Assembly (NCBI GenBank): GCA_017614895.1
Contig: JAGAAZ010000001.1
Coordinates: 1-34,683 of the forward strand
Direction: 5' to 3'
Length of the DNA stretch: 34,683 nt
From: Bacteroidaceae bacterium
GTDB taxonomy: Bacteria > Bacteroidota > Bacteroidia > Bacteroidales > Bacteroidaceae
Shown here: one piece after another, positions 7,868-16,191 of the stretch
How positions within the stretch are numbered: the stretch's first letter is position 1
How the letters are laid out: each line of letters starts with the position of its first letter
Program-made: the position numbers and the translations under genes
The notes under the pieces: model-generated
Told to the model about the DNA's origin: nothing
Databases searched by the model: none
Seen by the model: only the letters and a program-made list of their open reading frames with translations

Positions 7868-9975
7868 TACCACAATCCACCATCGACCGCATCGTTGACG
7901 CCGCCAACATTGTCGATGTCGTCTCCGATTACGTCACGCTTCGCCGCGCTGGCGCAAGCTACAAGGGATTGTGTCCTTTCCACGACGATAAAACCCCCTC
8001 TTTCTCCGTCTCTCCTGCCCGTGGTGTGTGCAAGTGCTTCAGCTGTGGCAAGGGAGGCAATTCTGTCCACTTCATCATGGAGATGGAACAGATGTCTTAT
8101 GTTGAGGCACTGAAACATCTGGCCAAGAAATATGGCATCCCTGTTGAGGAAGAAGAGATGACCGACGAGCAGCGCCAACGGATGAACGAGCGCGAGAGTA
8201 TGTTTGCTGTCAACGAATGGGCTGCCAAGTATTTCAGTCAGACGATGATGAACAACCAGGACGGTCGTGCCATCGGACTCGCATACTTCCGCAGTCGTGG
8301 TTTCCGTGATGACATCATCGCCAAGTTCCGTCTCGGTTTCTGTCTCGACAGCCCTGATGCGATGTCGAAGGAGGCAAAGGCAAAAGGTTACAACGAGAAA
8401 TATCTCGTGGACACAGGCTTGTGTGTCAAACGTGACAACGGCACCATCTACGACCGTTTTCGTGGACGTGCCATGTTCCCTTGGGTGGCAGTCAACGGCA
8501 AGGTGGTTGCCTTTGGCGGTCGTGTGCTCGATTCACGCACCAAGGGTGTCAATCAGAAGTACGTCAATTCCCCAGACTCCCTCATCTACCACAAGGCAAA
8601 CGAACTCTATGGCATCTTCCAGGCAAAGAAACAGATTGCCAAAGAGGATATGGTCTATATGGTGGAGGGTTACACCGACGTGCTCGCTATGCACCAGTGT
8701 GGTATCGAGAATGTGGTGGCGAACTCAGGTACAGCCCTCAACGAGGCACAAATCCACCTGCTCCATCGTTTCACCAACAACATCACCTTGCTCTACGATG
8801 GTGATGAGGCTGGTATTCATGCCGCTACACGTTCTACCGACATGCTGCTGGCTGAAGGCATGAACGTGAAGATACTTCTCCTGCCAGATGGTGATGACCC
8901 CGACAGCTTCTCACGTAAGCACAATGCACAGGAGTTCAAGGAATATGTGGCTGCCCATCAGACCGACTTCATCCTCTTCAAGACCAACCTCCTCCTTAAG
9001 GACGCACAGCGAGATCCCATCAAACGTGCTCAGCTCACGGAGGACATCGTGAAGAGCATCGCTGTCATCCCTGACGAAATCATCCGTTCCACCTACGTGC
9101 ATGAGTGTGCTGAAATCCTCAATATGGACAAAGCCATCCTGATGCGTGGGGCGAACAAGAATCGTGCTGCCATCCTCGAAAATATGAAGAAGGAGGCGCA
9201 AAGGGAAAGGGAACGAGCCGAAAGACAGACCCTCTCCATAACCCTCCCCCGTGATGGGGAGGGAACACCTTCCGGAGAGCAGGGAAACATGTCGCCAACA
9301 GAGGTTCAACCTCCCATCTCTACACCAGAAGATGATGCTTTCTCTTCCCTCACATCCGAGCAAACGCCCAACATCCCGAATGGCTCTCTCCCCATTATGG
9401 GGGAGATGTCCTATGGACAGAGAGGGTCTGAGCGTTTCATCGGTCTCGAACGCCTCATGATGACCCTCATCACCCGCTATGGTGAACAAATCATCGAGGG
9501 GAAAGACGAAAATAATGAACCGACCCAGACGACACTGGCAGAATACGTGCAAGGCGACCTCGACTATGACGGCATCGCCCTCCGTTCGCCTCTTTATGCC
9601 AAGATGCTCGAACTGGTCTGCCAGCACGTTCACGACGAGGGCTTCATCGCCTCTAAATTCCTCCTCAACAACCAAGATGAGAACATCAGCCGTGAAGCTG
9701 CCGACCTCGTCAGCGACCGTTACCAGCTCAGCAAGGGCAACCAGATGGAGAAGACCGAAGAGGAACTCAAGGTGGATTACCTCTCTCGCCTCCTCCTCGA
9801 CTACAAGAATGCTGTCATCGAGGAAGAACTCAAGCAGTGCAATGCCGACCTCACCCGTCCCGAAGTGATTGCCGACACCGACCTCATGCTCGACACCATG
9901 CGACGCATCAAGGAACTCGGAGAAATCCAGCGTCAGCTCGCCAAGTTGTTGGGCGATCGGGTTGTGGCAAAATAA
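7864..9975 (+). CDS. dnaG: DNA primase
   Basis: A 703-residue primase that makes RNA primers for the replication fork. The TTG start at 7864 gives the expected N-terminus ([19 protein letters not shown]). The zinc-binding domain has Cys37, His40, Cys58 and Cys61. The catalytic TOPRIM region shows VEGYTD with Glu268 and the metal-binding YDGDEAG with Asp312 and Asp314. The last ~170 residues form the helicase-binding C-terminal region. Residues ~455-522 are unusual: low-complexity, Pro/Ser/Gly-rich and encoded by a palindrome-ended insertion (9227-9429). It falls in the linker between catalytic core and helicase-binding domain, where extra length should be tolerated. recG follows after 4 bases. 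Confidence 0.96.
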   Translation: MIPQSTIDRIVDAANIVDVVSDYVTLRRAGASYKGLCPFHDDKTPSFSVSPARGVCKCFSCGKGGNSVHFIMEMEQMSYVEALKHLAKKYGIPVEEEEMTDEQRQRMNERESMFAVNEWAAKYFSQTMMNNQDGRAIGLAYFRSRGFRDDIIAKFRLGFCLDSPDAMSKEAKAKGYNEKYLVDTGLCVKRDNGTIYDRFRGRAMFPWVAVNGKVVAFGGRVLDSRTKGVNQKYVNSPDSLIYHKANELYGIFQAKKQIAKEDMVYMVEGYTDVLAMHQCGIENVVANSGTALNEAQIHLLHRFTNNITLLYDGDEAGIHAATRSTDMLLAEGMNVKILLLPDGDDPDSFSRKHNAQEFKEYVAAHQTDFILFKTNLLLKDAQRDPIKRAQLTEDIVKSIAVIPDEIIRSTYVHECAEILNMDKAILMRGANKNRAAILENMKKEAQRERERAERQTLSITLPRDGEGTPSGEQGNMSPTEVQPPISTPEDDAFSSLTSEQTPNIPNGSLPIMGEMSYGQRGSERFIGLERLMMTLITRYGEQIIEGKDENNEPTQTTLAEYVQGDLDYDGIALRSPLYAKMLELVCQHVHDEGFIASKFLLNNQDENISREAADLVSDRYQLSKGNQMEKTEEELKVDYLSRLLLDYKNAVIEEELKQCNADLTRPEVIADTDLMLDTMRRIKELGEIQRQLAKLLGDRVVAK
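9227..9429. mobile_element. Palindrome-ended (MITE-like) insertion inside dnaG
   Basis: This ~200 bp stretch begins with AGACCCTCTC and ends with its complement GAGAGGGTCT. Next to each end is a second palindrome: CCCTCCCCC...GGGGAGGG at 9242-9262 and CTCTCCCC...GGGGGAG at 9386-9405. The two ends match each other when one is reversed (CATA, CTCCCCC and ATGGGGAG in the same order), so they form imperfect terminal inverted repeats of about 40-45 bases. The reading frame of dnaG stays open across it. No transposase is encoded. I infer a small non-autonomous element, domesticated as linker sequence. Confidence 0.55.
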
Positions 9976-9979
9976 TTAT

Positions 9980-12148
9980 ATGAATATCCTGAGCCAAGAC
10001 ATCAAGTACCTGCAGGGAGTGGGACCACAGCGTGCTCTGCTGCTTGCCAACGAACTCGGCATCAAGACCGTGGGCGACCTCTTGGCATATTACCCCTATA
10101 AATATGTTGACCGCAGTCGCATCTACAAGATTTGCGACATTGACGGAGCGATGCCCTACGTCCAGCTCTGCGGACAAATTTTCTCTTTCGACACGATGGG
10201 AGAGGGGCGCAACAAACGCCTCATTGCCCATTTCTCCGATGGCACAGGCAGCATCGACCTTGTGTGGTTTCAGGGCATCAAGTATGCCGCCAAGTCCTAC
10301 GACTGTCGCAAACCCTACATCGTCTTTGGCAAACCCACTGTGTTCAATGGACATATCCAGATAGCACATCCAGAGATAGAGAATGCGCCAGAGCATCTGA
10401 AAGAACAAGCACGCACCACAGGCAATCTCTTCGAAGACACCCCTGTCAATTCTCAATTTTCAATTTTAAATTCTCAATTATCATCTCAATTCCGTCCTTC
10501 CTACAACACTTCCGAGAAGATGAAGCGTTCTGGGCTCAATTCCGCTGCTATCGCGAAATTGACCGCCAATATGTTCAAGTTGCTCCAGCAGCCATTGACG
10601 GAAACCTTGCCTCCTTACATCGTGCAACAGCATCACCTGATGTCCTACGATGAGGCGGTGCGCAACATCCACTATCCCTCTTCGCCTGAAGCCATGCGTC
10701 ATGCTCAGTTGAGATTGAAATTCGAGGAACTCTTCTACGTGCAGCTGAACATCTTGCGCTATGTGAAAGACCGTCAGTTGCGCTACAAAGGCATCGTGTT
10801 CAACACCATTGGCGAGCATTTCAACGGCTTCTTCTACAACCACCTGCCTTTCCAACTTACGGAGGCACAGAAGCGGGTCATCCGTGAAATACGTGCTGAT
10901 ATGAAGTCAGGACGCCAGATGAACCGCCTCCTGCAAGGTGACGTGGGCAGTGGCAAGACCCTTGTGGCACTCATGGTGGCGCTCATCGCCATCGACAACG
11001 GTTTTCAGGCCTGCATCATGGCGCCTACGGAAATCTTGGCAGAACAGCATCTTGACACCCTGCGCGAATTTCTGGGCGACCTCCCCGTGAAGGTGGAACT
11101 GCTCACAGGTGCTGTCAAGGGCAAGAAACGTCGGGCTGTGCTCGAAGGACTCGTGACGGGCGACATCCACATCTTGGTGGGTACCCATGCTGTGATTGAG
11201 GACAATGTGATGTTCAATCAGCTGGGTCTGGTCGTCATTGACGAACAACACCGATTTGGTGTGGCACAGAGAGCCAAACTTTGGATGAAGAATAATGTAC
11301 CTCCTCACGTGCTCGTGATGACAGCCACACCGATTCCACGCACACTCGCTATGACCCTCTATGGCGACCTCGATGTATCCATCATCGACGAACTGCCCCC
11401 TGGACGCAAACCCATCCGCACCGTCCACATGTTTGATGCCCATCGACCACGCATCTACCAGCTGATGAATCGTGAACTGGAATTGGGTCGTCAGATATAC
11501 ATCGTCTATCCCCTTATTCAAGAGACGGAGAAGATGGACCTCAAGGATTTGGAGGCAGGGTTTGAGGAAATCAGCAAAGCCTTTCCCAACTACAAGGTCA
11601 GCAAGGTGCATGGCAAGATGAAGTCAGCTGAAAAGGATGCCGAGATGCAACGCTTCGCCAACCACGAGACAGACATCCTCGTCTCCACTACCGTCATCGA
11701 GGTGGGTGTGAACGTGCCCAATGCCTCCGTCATGATTATCGAGAATGCCGAACGCTTCGGACTCAGCCAACTCCACCAGCTGCGAGGCAGGGTAGGGCGT
11801 GGTGCCGACCAGAGCTACTGTGTCCTCGTTACCAAGTTCGAGATAGGCGAGACCACCCGTAAGCGTATCCAAGTGATGGTCGATACCACCGACGGCTTCG
11901 AAATTGCCGAACAAGACCTCAAACTCCGTGGTCCTGGCGATCTCGAAGGCACCCAACAGTCTGGTATGGCTTTCGACCTCAAAATTGCCAACCTTGCCCG
12001 CGATGGTCAAATCCTCACCATCGCCCGCGACACAGCCCAATCTGTCATCACCTCCGACCCCGAGGAACGTAATCCTCAGAACGACATCCTCTGGCGAAGA
12101 CTCCGGGAGTTACGGAAGGATCATGTGAACTGGGGTGCCATCAGTTAA
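9980..12148 (+). CDS. recG: ATP-dependent DNA helicase RecG
   Basis: A 722-residue helicase that regresses stalled forks and processes branched DNA. The ATG at 9980 is 4 bases after the dnaG stop; the frame is open upstream but inside dnaG. The N-terminal wedge/OB domain covers about 1-260, beginning with LSQDIKYLQGVGP. The helicase core has Walker A GDVGSGKT (Lys326), DEQH box at 421-424, MTATPIPRTLAMTLYGDLDV, and motif VI QLRGRVGRG. The C-terminal TRG-like region follows (ERFGLSQLHQLRGRVG, later GPGDLEGTQQSG). Around residues 156-171 an Asn/Ser/Gln-rich insert encoded by short AATTCTCAATT repeats (10446-10492) interrupts the wedge domain without breaking the frame. Confidence 0.96.
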   Translation: MNILSQDIKYLQGVGPQRALLLANELGIKTVGDLLAYYPYKYVDRSRIYKICDIDGAMPYVQLCGQIFSFDTMGEGRNKRLIAHFSDGTGSIDLVWFQGIKYAAKSYDCRKPYIVFGKPTVFNGHIQIAHPEIENAPEHLKEQARTTGNLFEDTPVNSQFSILNSQLSSQFRPSYNTSEKMKRSGLNSAAIAKLTANMFKLLQQPLTETLPPYIVQQHHLMSYDEAVRNIHYPSSPEAMRHAQLRLKFEELFYVQLNILRYVKDRQLRYKGIVFNTIGEHFNGFFYNHLPFQLTEAQKRVIREIRADMKSGRQMNRLLQGDVGSGKTLVALMVALIAIDNGFQACIMAPTEILAEQHLDTLREFLGDLPVKVELLTGAVKGKKRRAVLEGLVTGDIHILVGTHAVIEDNVMFNQLGLVVIDEQHRFGVAQRAKLWMKNNVPPHVLVMTATPIPRTLAMTLYGDLDVSIIDELPPGRKPIRTVHMFDAHRPRIYQLMNRELELGRQIYIVYPLIQETEKMDLKDLEAGFEEISKAFPNYKVSKVHGKMKSAEKDAEMQRFANHETDILVSTTVIEVGVNVPNASVMIIENAERFGLSQLHQLRGRVGRGADQSYCVLVTKFEIGETTRKRIQVMVDTTDGFEIAEQDLKLRGPGDLEGTQQSGMAFDLKIANLARDGQILTIARDTAQSVITSDPEERNPQNDILWRRLRELRKDHVNWGAIS
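10446..10492 (+). repeat. Short tandem CAATT repeats within recG
   Basis: The words TCAATT, CTCAATT and TTCAATTTT occur five times in 47 bases, far more AT-rich than the surrounding gene. They encode the stretch NSQFSILNSQLSSQ. This looks like expanded simple sequence or a small repeat inserted in frame. Confidence 0.6.
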
Positions 12149-12226
12149 TAAAACCTCGAAACGGCACCAATTTTGAACAAAGCAAACATCACGTTAAAAG
12201 GAATATTTAGAAAAAATGCTGAAATG

Positions 12227-12259
12227 TTTGTATTTCGCATGTCTTTTATTGTATCTTTG
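12227..12259 (+). promoter_or_regulatory. Promoter reading into the 27-codon ORF and repeat array
   Basis: TTTG at 12227-12230 is followed after 21 bases by TATCTTTG at 12252-12259. It points rightwards and the next ATG is at 12283. The well-kept promoter in an otherwise degenerate region suggests that the repeats downstream are transcribed. Confidence 0.6.
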
Positions 12260-12282
12260 TGCCAACTTTCAGATATTCAGCT

Positions 12283-12366
12283 ATGCCAAGGAAGAAAACA
12301 GGAATGCCATTTGAAGCACCAATCATTTCCACTTATTTGCAACTTCATTTGGCTTTAGGCATTTAA
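12283..12366 (+). CDS. Possible 27-residue small protein or gene fragment
   Basis: An ORF of 27 codons starting MPRKKTGMPFEAP directly behind a good promoter. The first half is basic; the second half (from about residue 16) is encoded by the first units of the repeat array and ends in ALGI. I do not recognise it. It may be a truncated gene start whose remainder was replaced by repeats, or a true short peptide. The promoter position and start codon spacing are the only support. Confidence 0.3.
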   Translation: MPRKKTGMPFEAPIISTYLQLHLALGI

Positions 12367-12435
12367 TCGTTTGCCTTTAGCCAAATGATCATGTGCCTTT
12401 AGGCAAACGATAATTTGCCTAAAGGGACTATCCCT
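12348..12435. repeat. Tandem array of four 22-base palindromic units
   Basis: Units at 12348-12369, 12370-12391, 12392-12413 and 12414-12435 are each 22 bases and share the core TTTGCCTTTAGGCA with changes. Two hairpins can form and exclude each other: 12366-12376 with 12401-12411 (ATCGTTTGCCT, 11 pairs), or 12396-12407 with 12414-12425 (CCTTTAGGCAAA, 12 pairs, 6-base loop). Both use bases 12401-12407. No T-run follows. Confidence 0.7.
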
Positions 12436-12620
12436 ATTAAGTCAACATAATGTCCCGATTATATTGAGTGAATCTCCCTGTTCTCCGAGGTGAATGTTCC
12501 AATTGACACAAAGTCCCACGACTTGTGCCCTTTTTGTGCCATGTAGCTTTATTCCAAATCCTAGCTTTGTTGGGAAAAAATTCCATGTTCTTTATTCCAA
12601 TGGCATCCTCCCAACAACTC

Positions 12621-12712
12621 ACCAATGACTTTGTCTTAGTCTTCGATAAGACTTTGCCCTACTAATCGATATGACAATGCCCCACTAATCGACCAACGCT
12701 TAGCCTACTGTT
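12621..12712. repeat. Four imperfect 23-base tandem repeats
   Basis: Units of 23 bases begin at 12621, 12644, 12667 and 12690. The middle two are closest (CGATA-GAC--TGCCC-ACTAAT). The outer two are more diverged but stay in phase. This belongs to the same period-22/23 region as 12348-12435 although the base sequence differs. Confidence 0.65.
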
Positions 12713-13156
12713 GTTTAGGCTCCTCCAATAACGTTCCCTTATTACTCAATAACCTGCCTCTGCTGAGAAATAGTCGTGCCTTTTCGAAATAGCCCTATTG
12801 TTTTGTGTCCCAATAGACAAGCGCCAAAACGCAAAATGCCAAATAATAACCACCCCTTCACGCTTATTTGGCACCTGGCATTTAGCAATTGGGTAGATAC
12901 AGGTATAGGAGGGAATGAAAGATGAGCCTTTTTTGAGAAAAACCACAAGTTCGACCTTACATATATGACTGCCACTCGTATCTTTGTGTAGAATTTAGCC
13001 AGATGAACTTAGCCATGTGTAAGATGGAAAACAACTCCTACAATAGTCAAGTCTGATGCCTGTGTATTGCTATTATACAATAATGTATAGTGAACATAGG
13101 CATATATGCAAATCGGCTATTTGCGGTTTTTGAAATCCGACTCAGCATCTATAACT

Positions 13157-14548
13157 CTATTTAATGGTAAAGAAAAATGCGCCTTGCGTTAAGACCGAGA
13201 TGTCGAAGCTTTGACTTGACTGTTTGAGTTCTTCTTCGATTTCGGGATTGCGGATGACGAACGCATATTCTCCAGGTTCCGCATCAATAGCAATGTCAAG
13301 TGCAACAACATGTCCGCCAACTTTACGGACATTTGATGTTATACTCACTCCCTTCGCTGCAGGAATGGTGTTCGTATACATGAACTTCTCGTTGTTTTGG
13401 CGAATCTTCAGGAGTTTCTCAATCTTGAACTGAAACTCCATCTTGTCAATCGCCTTAAACAGCTCATCGTCAGACATCTTCTGATTGATATTAGCATCAA
13501 TATAGCCCTCGTTCACAAGACGCTTGGTGATATAGTCACATAAATCACTTTGCTTATAGCTGATTTTTGAGTACATGTATTCCATATATCTGCACCCCAA
13601 ACCCTTGTGTACTTTGAAAATGAAGATATTCTTCAGGTCTATAGGATCGATAAAGTCTGAAATCTTGCGAAGTATCATGTCGTTTACAGTCAGTTCACCA
13701 ATATTGGTTTCAAGATTAGAATAAAGCGTGAACTTGGCAGTTCCCTTGAACTGCTCGTCTGCATGCCTATGATTATAAATCATATAGTTCTGTACGCTGT
13801 CAACAATTTCTCTGTCTGCAAGAGGTTTCTTTAGGAATGAAATGTAGTCCTGTACATATTGTTTAATTGCGTCCTGTCCGAAATCAGGAACAGGCTTCTC
13901 GTCAGTAATAGATTCAGGTTTTGTGATGCTCATGGGCTTCATTTTTCCATCCAAATAGGCAAAGACGCCTATCGAGTCATTGTATGCCTCCATATCTTCG
14001 TATTCGAAGCTGGTTCCATACTTCTCGTTGAGATAGGTTGCTTCCTGCATTGTTGGGTGGCGTTGTTCTTCCATAATATTCTTAAATACAGGGTCTTCCT
14101 GAAGTCCCAACATTTTCTGGGCTTTTGCATATGCATCTTGATACTCCTTGCTGTCGTAGTCACCCCCTGCTTCTTCCAGCATTATTCTTGTCATCTCCTC
14201 CTGAGACATACCGTCGTACTTCTCTTCGTAGTACTTCTTCCAAGCAATCGTATCACCTTGCATCTCCATAAGCTTTTTAAGCTCTGGATTATTTTTGTAC
14301 ATCTGCTGTTGTGCTTCTGCCACAGCTTTTTTGTACTCAACACTAGTCGTATCGATGGTGACAGGCATGTCACTATAAATATCCTTAACCTTACGGTTGC
14401 CCCAGTCTTCACGTGCTTTTTTGTTTGCTTTTTGTGCTTGCCTGGCCGCCTTGACGCCCTTGTATATGTTGCTAAGAGTACCAAATTGTGCATTACAAGG
14501 TGCAATACAAAATGTAAATACAACCAAAATAGATAATAGCTTTTTCAT
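13157..14548 (-). CDS. Secreted protein of unknown function, last gene of the zinc-ribbon operon
   Basis: A 463-residue exported protein I do not recognise. The ATG at 14546-14548 opens a clear signal peptide (KKLLSILVVFTFC, cleavage near PCNA-Q, residue ~20); the frame is open further upstream but gives an implausible N-terminus. Residues 20-220 are highly charged and probably helical, with repeated Met/Gln/Glu/Lys-rich stretches around EYKKAVAEAQQQMYKNN and EYQDAYAKAQKM. The C-terminal ~200 residues look mixed alpha/beta, ending in beta-like GEYAFVIRNPEIEEEL and a terminal ITK-like strand. No catalytic motif is visible. It sits 17 bases after the triple zinc-ribbon gene, so it is almost certainly co-transcribed with it. 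Confidence 0.8.
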   Translation of the reverse strand: MKKLLSILVVFTFCIAPCNAQFGTLSNIYKGVKAARQAQKANKKAREDWGNRKVKDIYSDMPVTIDTTSVEYKKAVAEAQQQMYKNNPELKKLMEMQGDTIAWKKYYEEKYDGMSQEEMTRIMLEEAGGDYDSKEYQDAYAKAQKMLGLQEDPVFKNIMEEQRHPTMQEATYLNEKYGTSFEYEDMEAYNDSIGVFAYLDGKMKPMSITKPESITDEKPVPDFGQDAIKQYVQDYISFLKKPLADREIVDSVQNYMIYNHRHADEQFKGTAKFTLYSNLETNIGELTVNDMILRKISDFIDPIDLKNIFIFKVHKGLGCRYMEYMYSKISYKQSDLCDYITKRLVNEGYIDANINQKMSDDELFKAIDKMEFQFKIEKLLKIRQNNEKFMYTNTIPAAKGVSITSNVRKVGGHVVALDIAIDAEPGEYAFVIRNPEIEEELKQSSQSFDISVLTQGAFFFTIK

Positions 14549-14565
14549 TTTTATGATGTTTTTAA

Positions 14566-15252
14566 TTATGACCATAGTAATTTGAACCATGTATCTCCAA
14601 CAATAGAACGGACCTGTACCCACCATGGATCCATTGCCTCATTATTGTTTTTTTCAATGAAGATAATAGCCATTTTAGCAGCAATCTTGTCTATTTCTTG
14701 CTTCATTCCATATTTTGAGCACCCAATGACAATCAACCAGACAGCTGCTAATAGGCACATTTGTGGCCATTTAAAGTAATTAAGCCAGTTTAAGATGCTT
14801 TCATTTACACCAAAGATATTGAATATTATTTCAACGATAAAGCATAGACCTAAAAACCCCCAACATCCTAAGTGAGAATTCTTCTCAATCTTTTTTATCT
14901 TTTCAAAATAGAAAGGGTCAGTATCACCACAGTGGGGACATGTATCGGCTTCTCTGCTTAATGGTTTCTTGCAACACTTACAATTGAAAAAGCTACTGTT
15001 ATCATCTTTGGGCAAATCCAAGCGTTTGTCATTGGCGTACGTGTCGGAAAAAGGTTGAACTAAACGTGTGATCTCTGAAGACTCATGACAGATAGGGCAA
15101 ATCCTGGCATTTGCATCTATCTTCTCTCCACAGACAGGACATGGTTTCTTTGAAGTTTCCTTCTTCTCCAGCCACTCACCACAATACTTACACTTTTTAG
15201 CAACCGCTAGTATTTCCTCGCCACAGTATGGGCATCGTTTTGTTTCATTCAT
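14566..15252 (-). CDS. Triple zinc-ribbon membrane protein
   Basis: A 228-residue protein with three CxxC...CxxC zinc ribbons followed by two membrane helices. Cysteine pairs are C7/C10 with C21/C24, C38/C41 with C52/C55, and C91/C94 with C105/C108. Predicted membrane helices lie near 129-147 and 163-178, and the last ~50 residues are soluble. The first ribbon (RCPYCGEEILAVAKKCKYC) is nearly identical to those of the two proteins encoded just upstream. The start overlaps the preceding stop by four bases (ATGA). Function is unknown; ribbons of this kind usually bind protein or nucleic acid and would be cytoplasmic here. Confidence 0.82.
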   Translation of the reverse strand: MNETKRCPYCGEEILAVAKKCKYCGEWLEKKETSKKPCPVCGEKIDANARICPICHESSEITRLVQPFSDTYANDKRLDLPKDDNSSFFNCKCCKKPLSREADTCPHCGDTDPFYFEKIKKIEKNSHLGCWGFLGLCFIVEIIFNIFGVNESILNWLNYFKWPQMCLLAAVWLIVIGCSKYGMKQEIDKIAAKMAIIFIEKNNNEAMDPWWVQVRSIVGDTWFKLLWS

Positions 15253-16187
15253 TTTCTTTCATAAGTTAACTTCAAACCCTGTTCTTCCAAAACAAGAGTT
15301 CTTTCCGTCAGAGTTATAATATTATACATTGTACTTTCGTTAGACTTCTGAGCTTCTTTTATCAATTCATTAAGTTTTAATCTAATGTTCATGGCAATAT
15401 CTTCATTGTCTGCCTCTGTATTGTTATATATAACATTAGCATCTACGATGTCACCAAAGAAATCTGTTGTTTCTTCAGAAAGGCTACTTTCCGAATAAAG
15501 ATGGATTTTCCCTTTCTCATGGAACTTGATTACTCCTTCTGCACTCCATTTTAAATCTGCCTGAGAAACTGTTATGTTGAGCGTGAGAGTTCCATTCTCA
15601 GTATATTTATTATCGGTCGTATATGTCTTTCTACTATCAACCATCACGGTGGTTTGTATTAGCGAACCATCTTCTTTCTCGGTTTCTGAGAAAGAGTTAT
15701 TCCCATACCAAGGTGCAGCAGTCAATTTTATGAAAAAATCGTCTTTGCTTTTTGCGAGTGTGTCACGAAGGGATGTATATAGTGCGATACTATTTTCTGA
15801 TTGTTTCTCTTTGGAGCATTTTTTAATACCAAGAATAGCGACGGAACCAAGCAAAACACCTAAGATGTAAGGGGATATCTTTACAATCCAAAGCAAAACT
15901 TTTTTCATGAAACTTACGCTGGCAGGCGGTGTGTCACATTGTGATGTTACAGCTTCGTTACTTTCACTAACAACTGCCAATAGCTCATCTATGTCGTCAA
16001 AACCAGTTGGCTCATGACAATATGGGCAGATGTCTAAATCTTCATCTACGAGTTCACCACAGATGGGACACGTCTTCTTTTCTTTTTGTTTCTCTTTTTG
16101 TTCTAACCACTCACCGCAGTGTTTACATTTCTTTGCGACGGCAAGAATCTCTTCACCACAGTACGGGCATCGCTTGATTTCTTTCAT
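15249..16187 (-). CDS. Double zinc-ribbon, single-pass membrane protein with a large outer domain
   Basis: A 312-residue protein. I use the ATG at 16185-16187, four bases after the preceding stop; an in-frame TTG at 16197-16199 would overlap it. Residues 1-60 hold two zinc ribbons (C7/C10, C21/C24 and C40/C43, C54/C57), separated by a Lys/Glu/Gln-rich linker. One membrane helix is at about 97-121. The remaining ~190 residues should lie outside the cytoplasm and alternate in a beta-rich pattern (TLTLNITVSQADLKWSAEG); I recognise no family. The layout, zinc ribbon inside and a sensor or binding domain outside, matches its upstream neighbour. Confidence 0.82.
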   Translation of the reverse strand: MKEIKRCPYCGEEILAVAKKCKHCGEWLEQKEKQKEKKTCPICGELVDEDLDICPYCHEPTGFDDIDELLAVVSESNEAVTSQCDTPPASVSFMKKVLLWIVKISPYILGVLLGSVAILGIKKCSKEKQSENSIALYTSLRDTLAKSKDDFFIKLTAAPWYGNNSFSETEKEDGSLIQTTVMVDSRKTYTTDNKYTENGTLTLNITVSQADLKWSAEGVIKFHEKGKIHLYSESSLSEETTDFFGDIVDANVIYNNTEADNEDIAMNIRLKLNELIKEAQKSNESTMYNIITLTERTLVLEEQGLKLTYERK

Positions 16188-16191
16188 ATTT

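Larger units (their letters stand above)
12149..13156. other. 1 kb without a convincing protein gene: repeat-rich intergenic region
   Basis: Between recG and the minus-strand operon no ORF of credible size is found. Its left part has a promoter (12227-12259) and a 27-codon ORF. From about 12326 to 12850 it is largely made of diverged units spaced 19-24 bases apart; the clearest blocks are 12348-12435 and 12621-12712. Further pieces at the same pitch include TTTATTCCAA twice near 12550-12600 and AATAAC/AATAG words at 12728-12830. A weak hairpin at 13113-13140 may end the minus-strand operon (TCGG-ATTT / AAAT-AG-CCGA). Confidence 0.6.

Noticed and set aside
6809..7873. 354-codon minus-strand ORF opposite the SPOR and folE genes
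   Set aside because: It is antisense to two clearly recognisable genes and its translation has no recognisable domain.
12348..12435. CRISPR array
   Set aside because: Units are contiguous 22-base repeats with no separate spacers, and no cas gene is in the window.
12437..12975. Minus-strand ORFs of 60-77 codons in the repeat region
   Set aside because: They run across the diverged repeats, lack promoters and have no resemblance to any protein I know.
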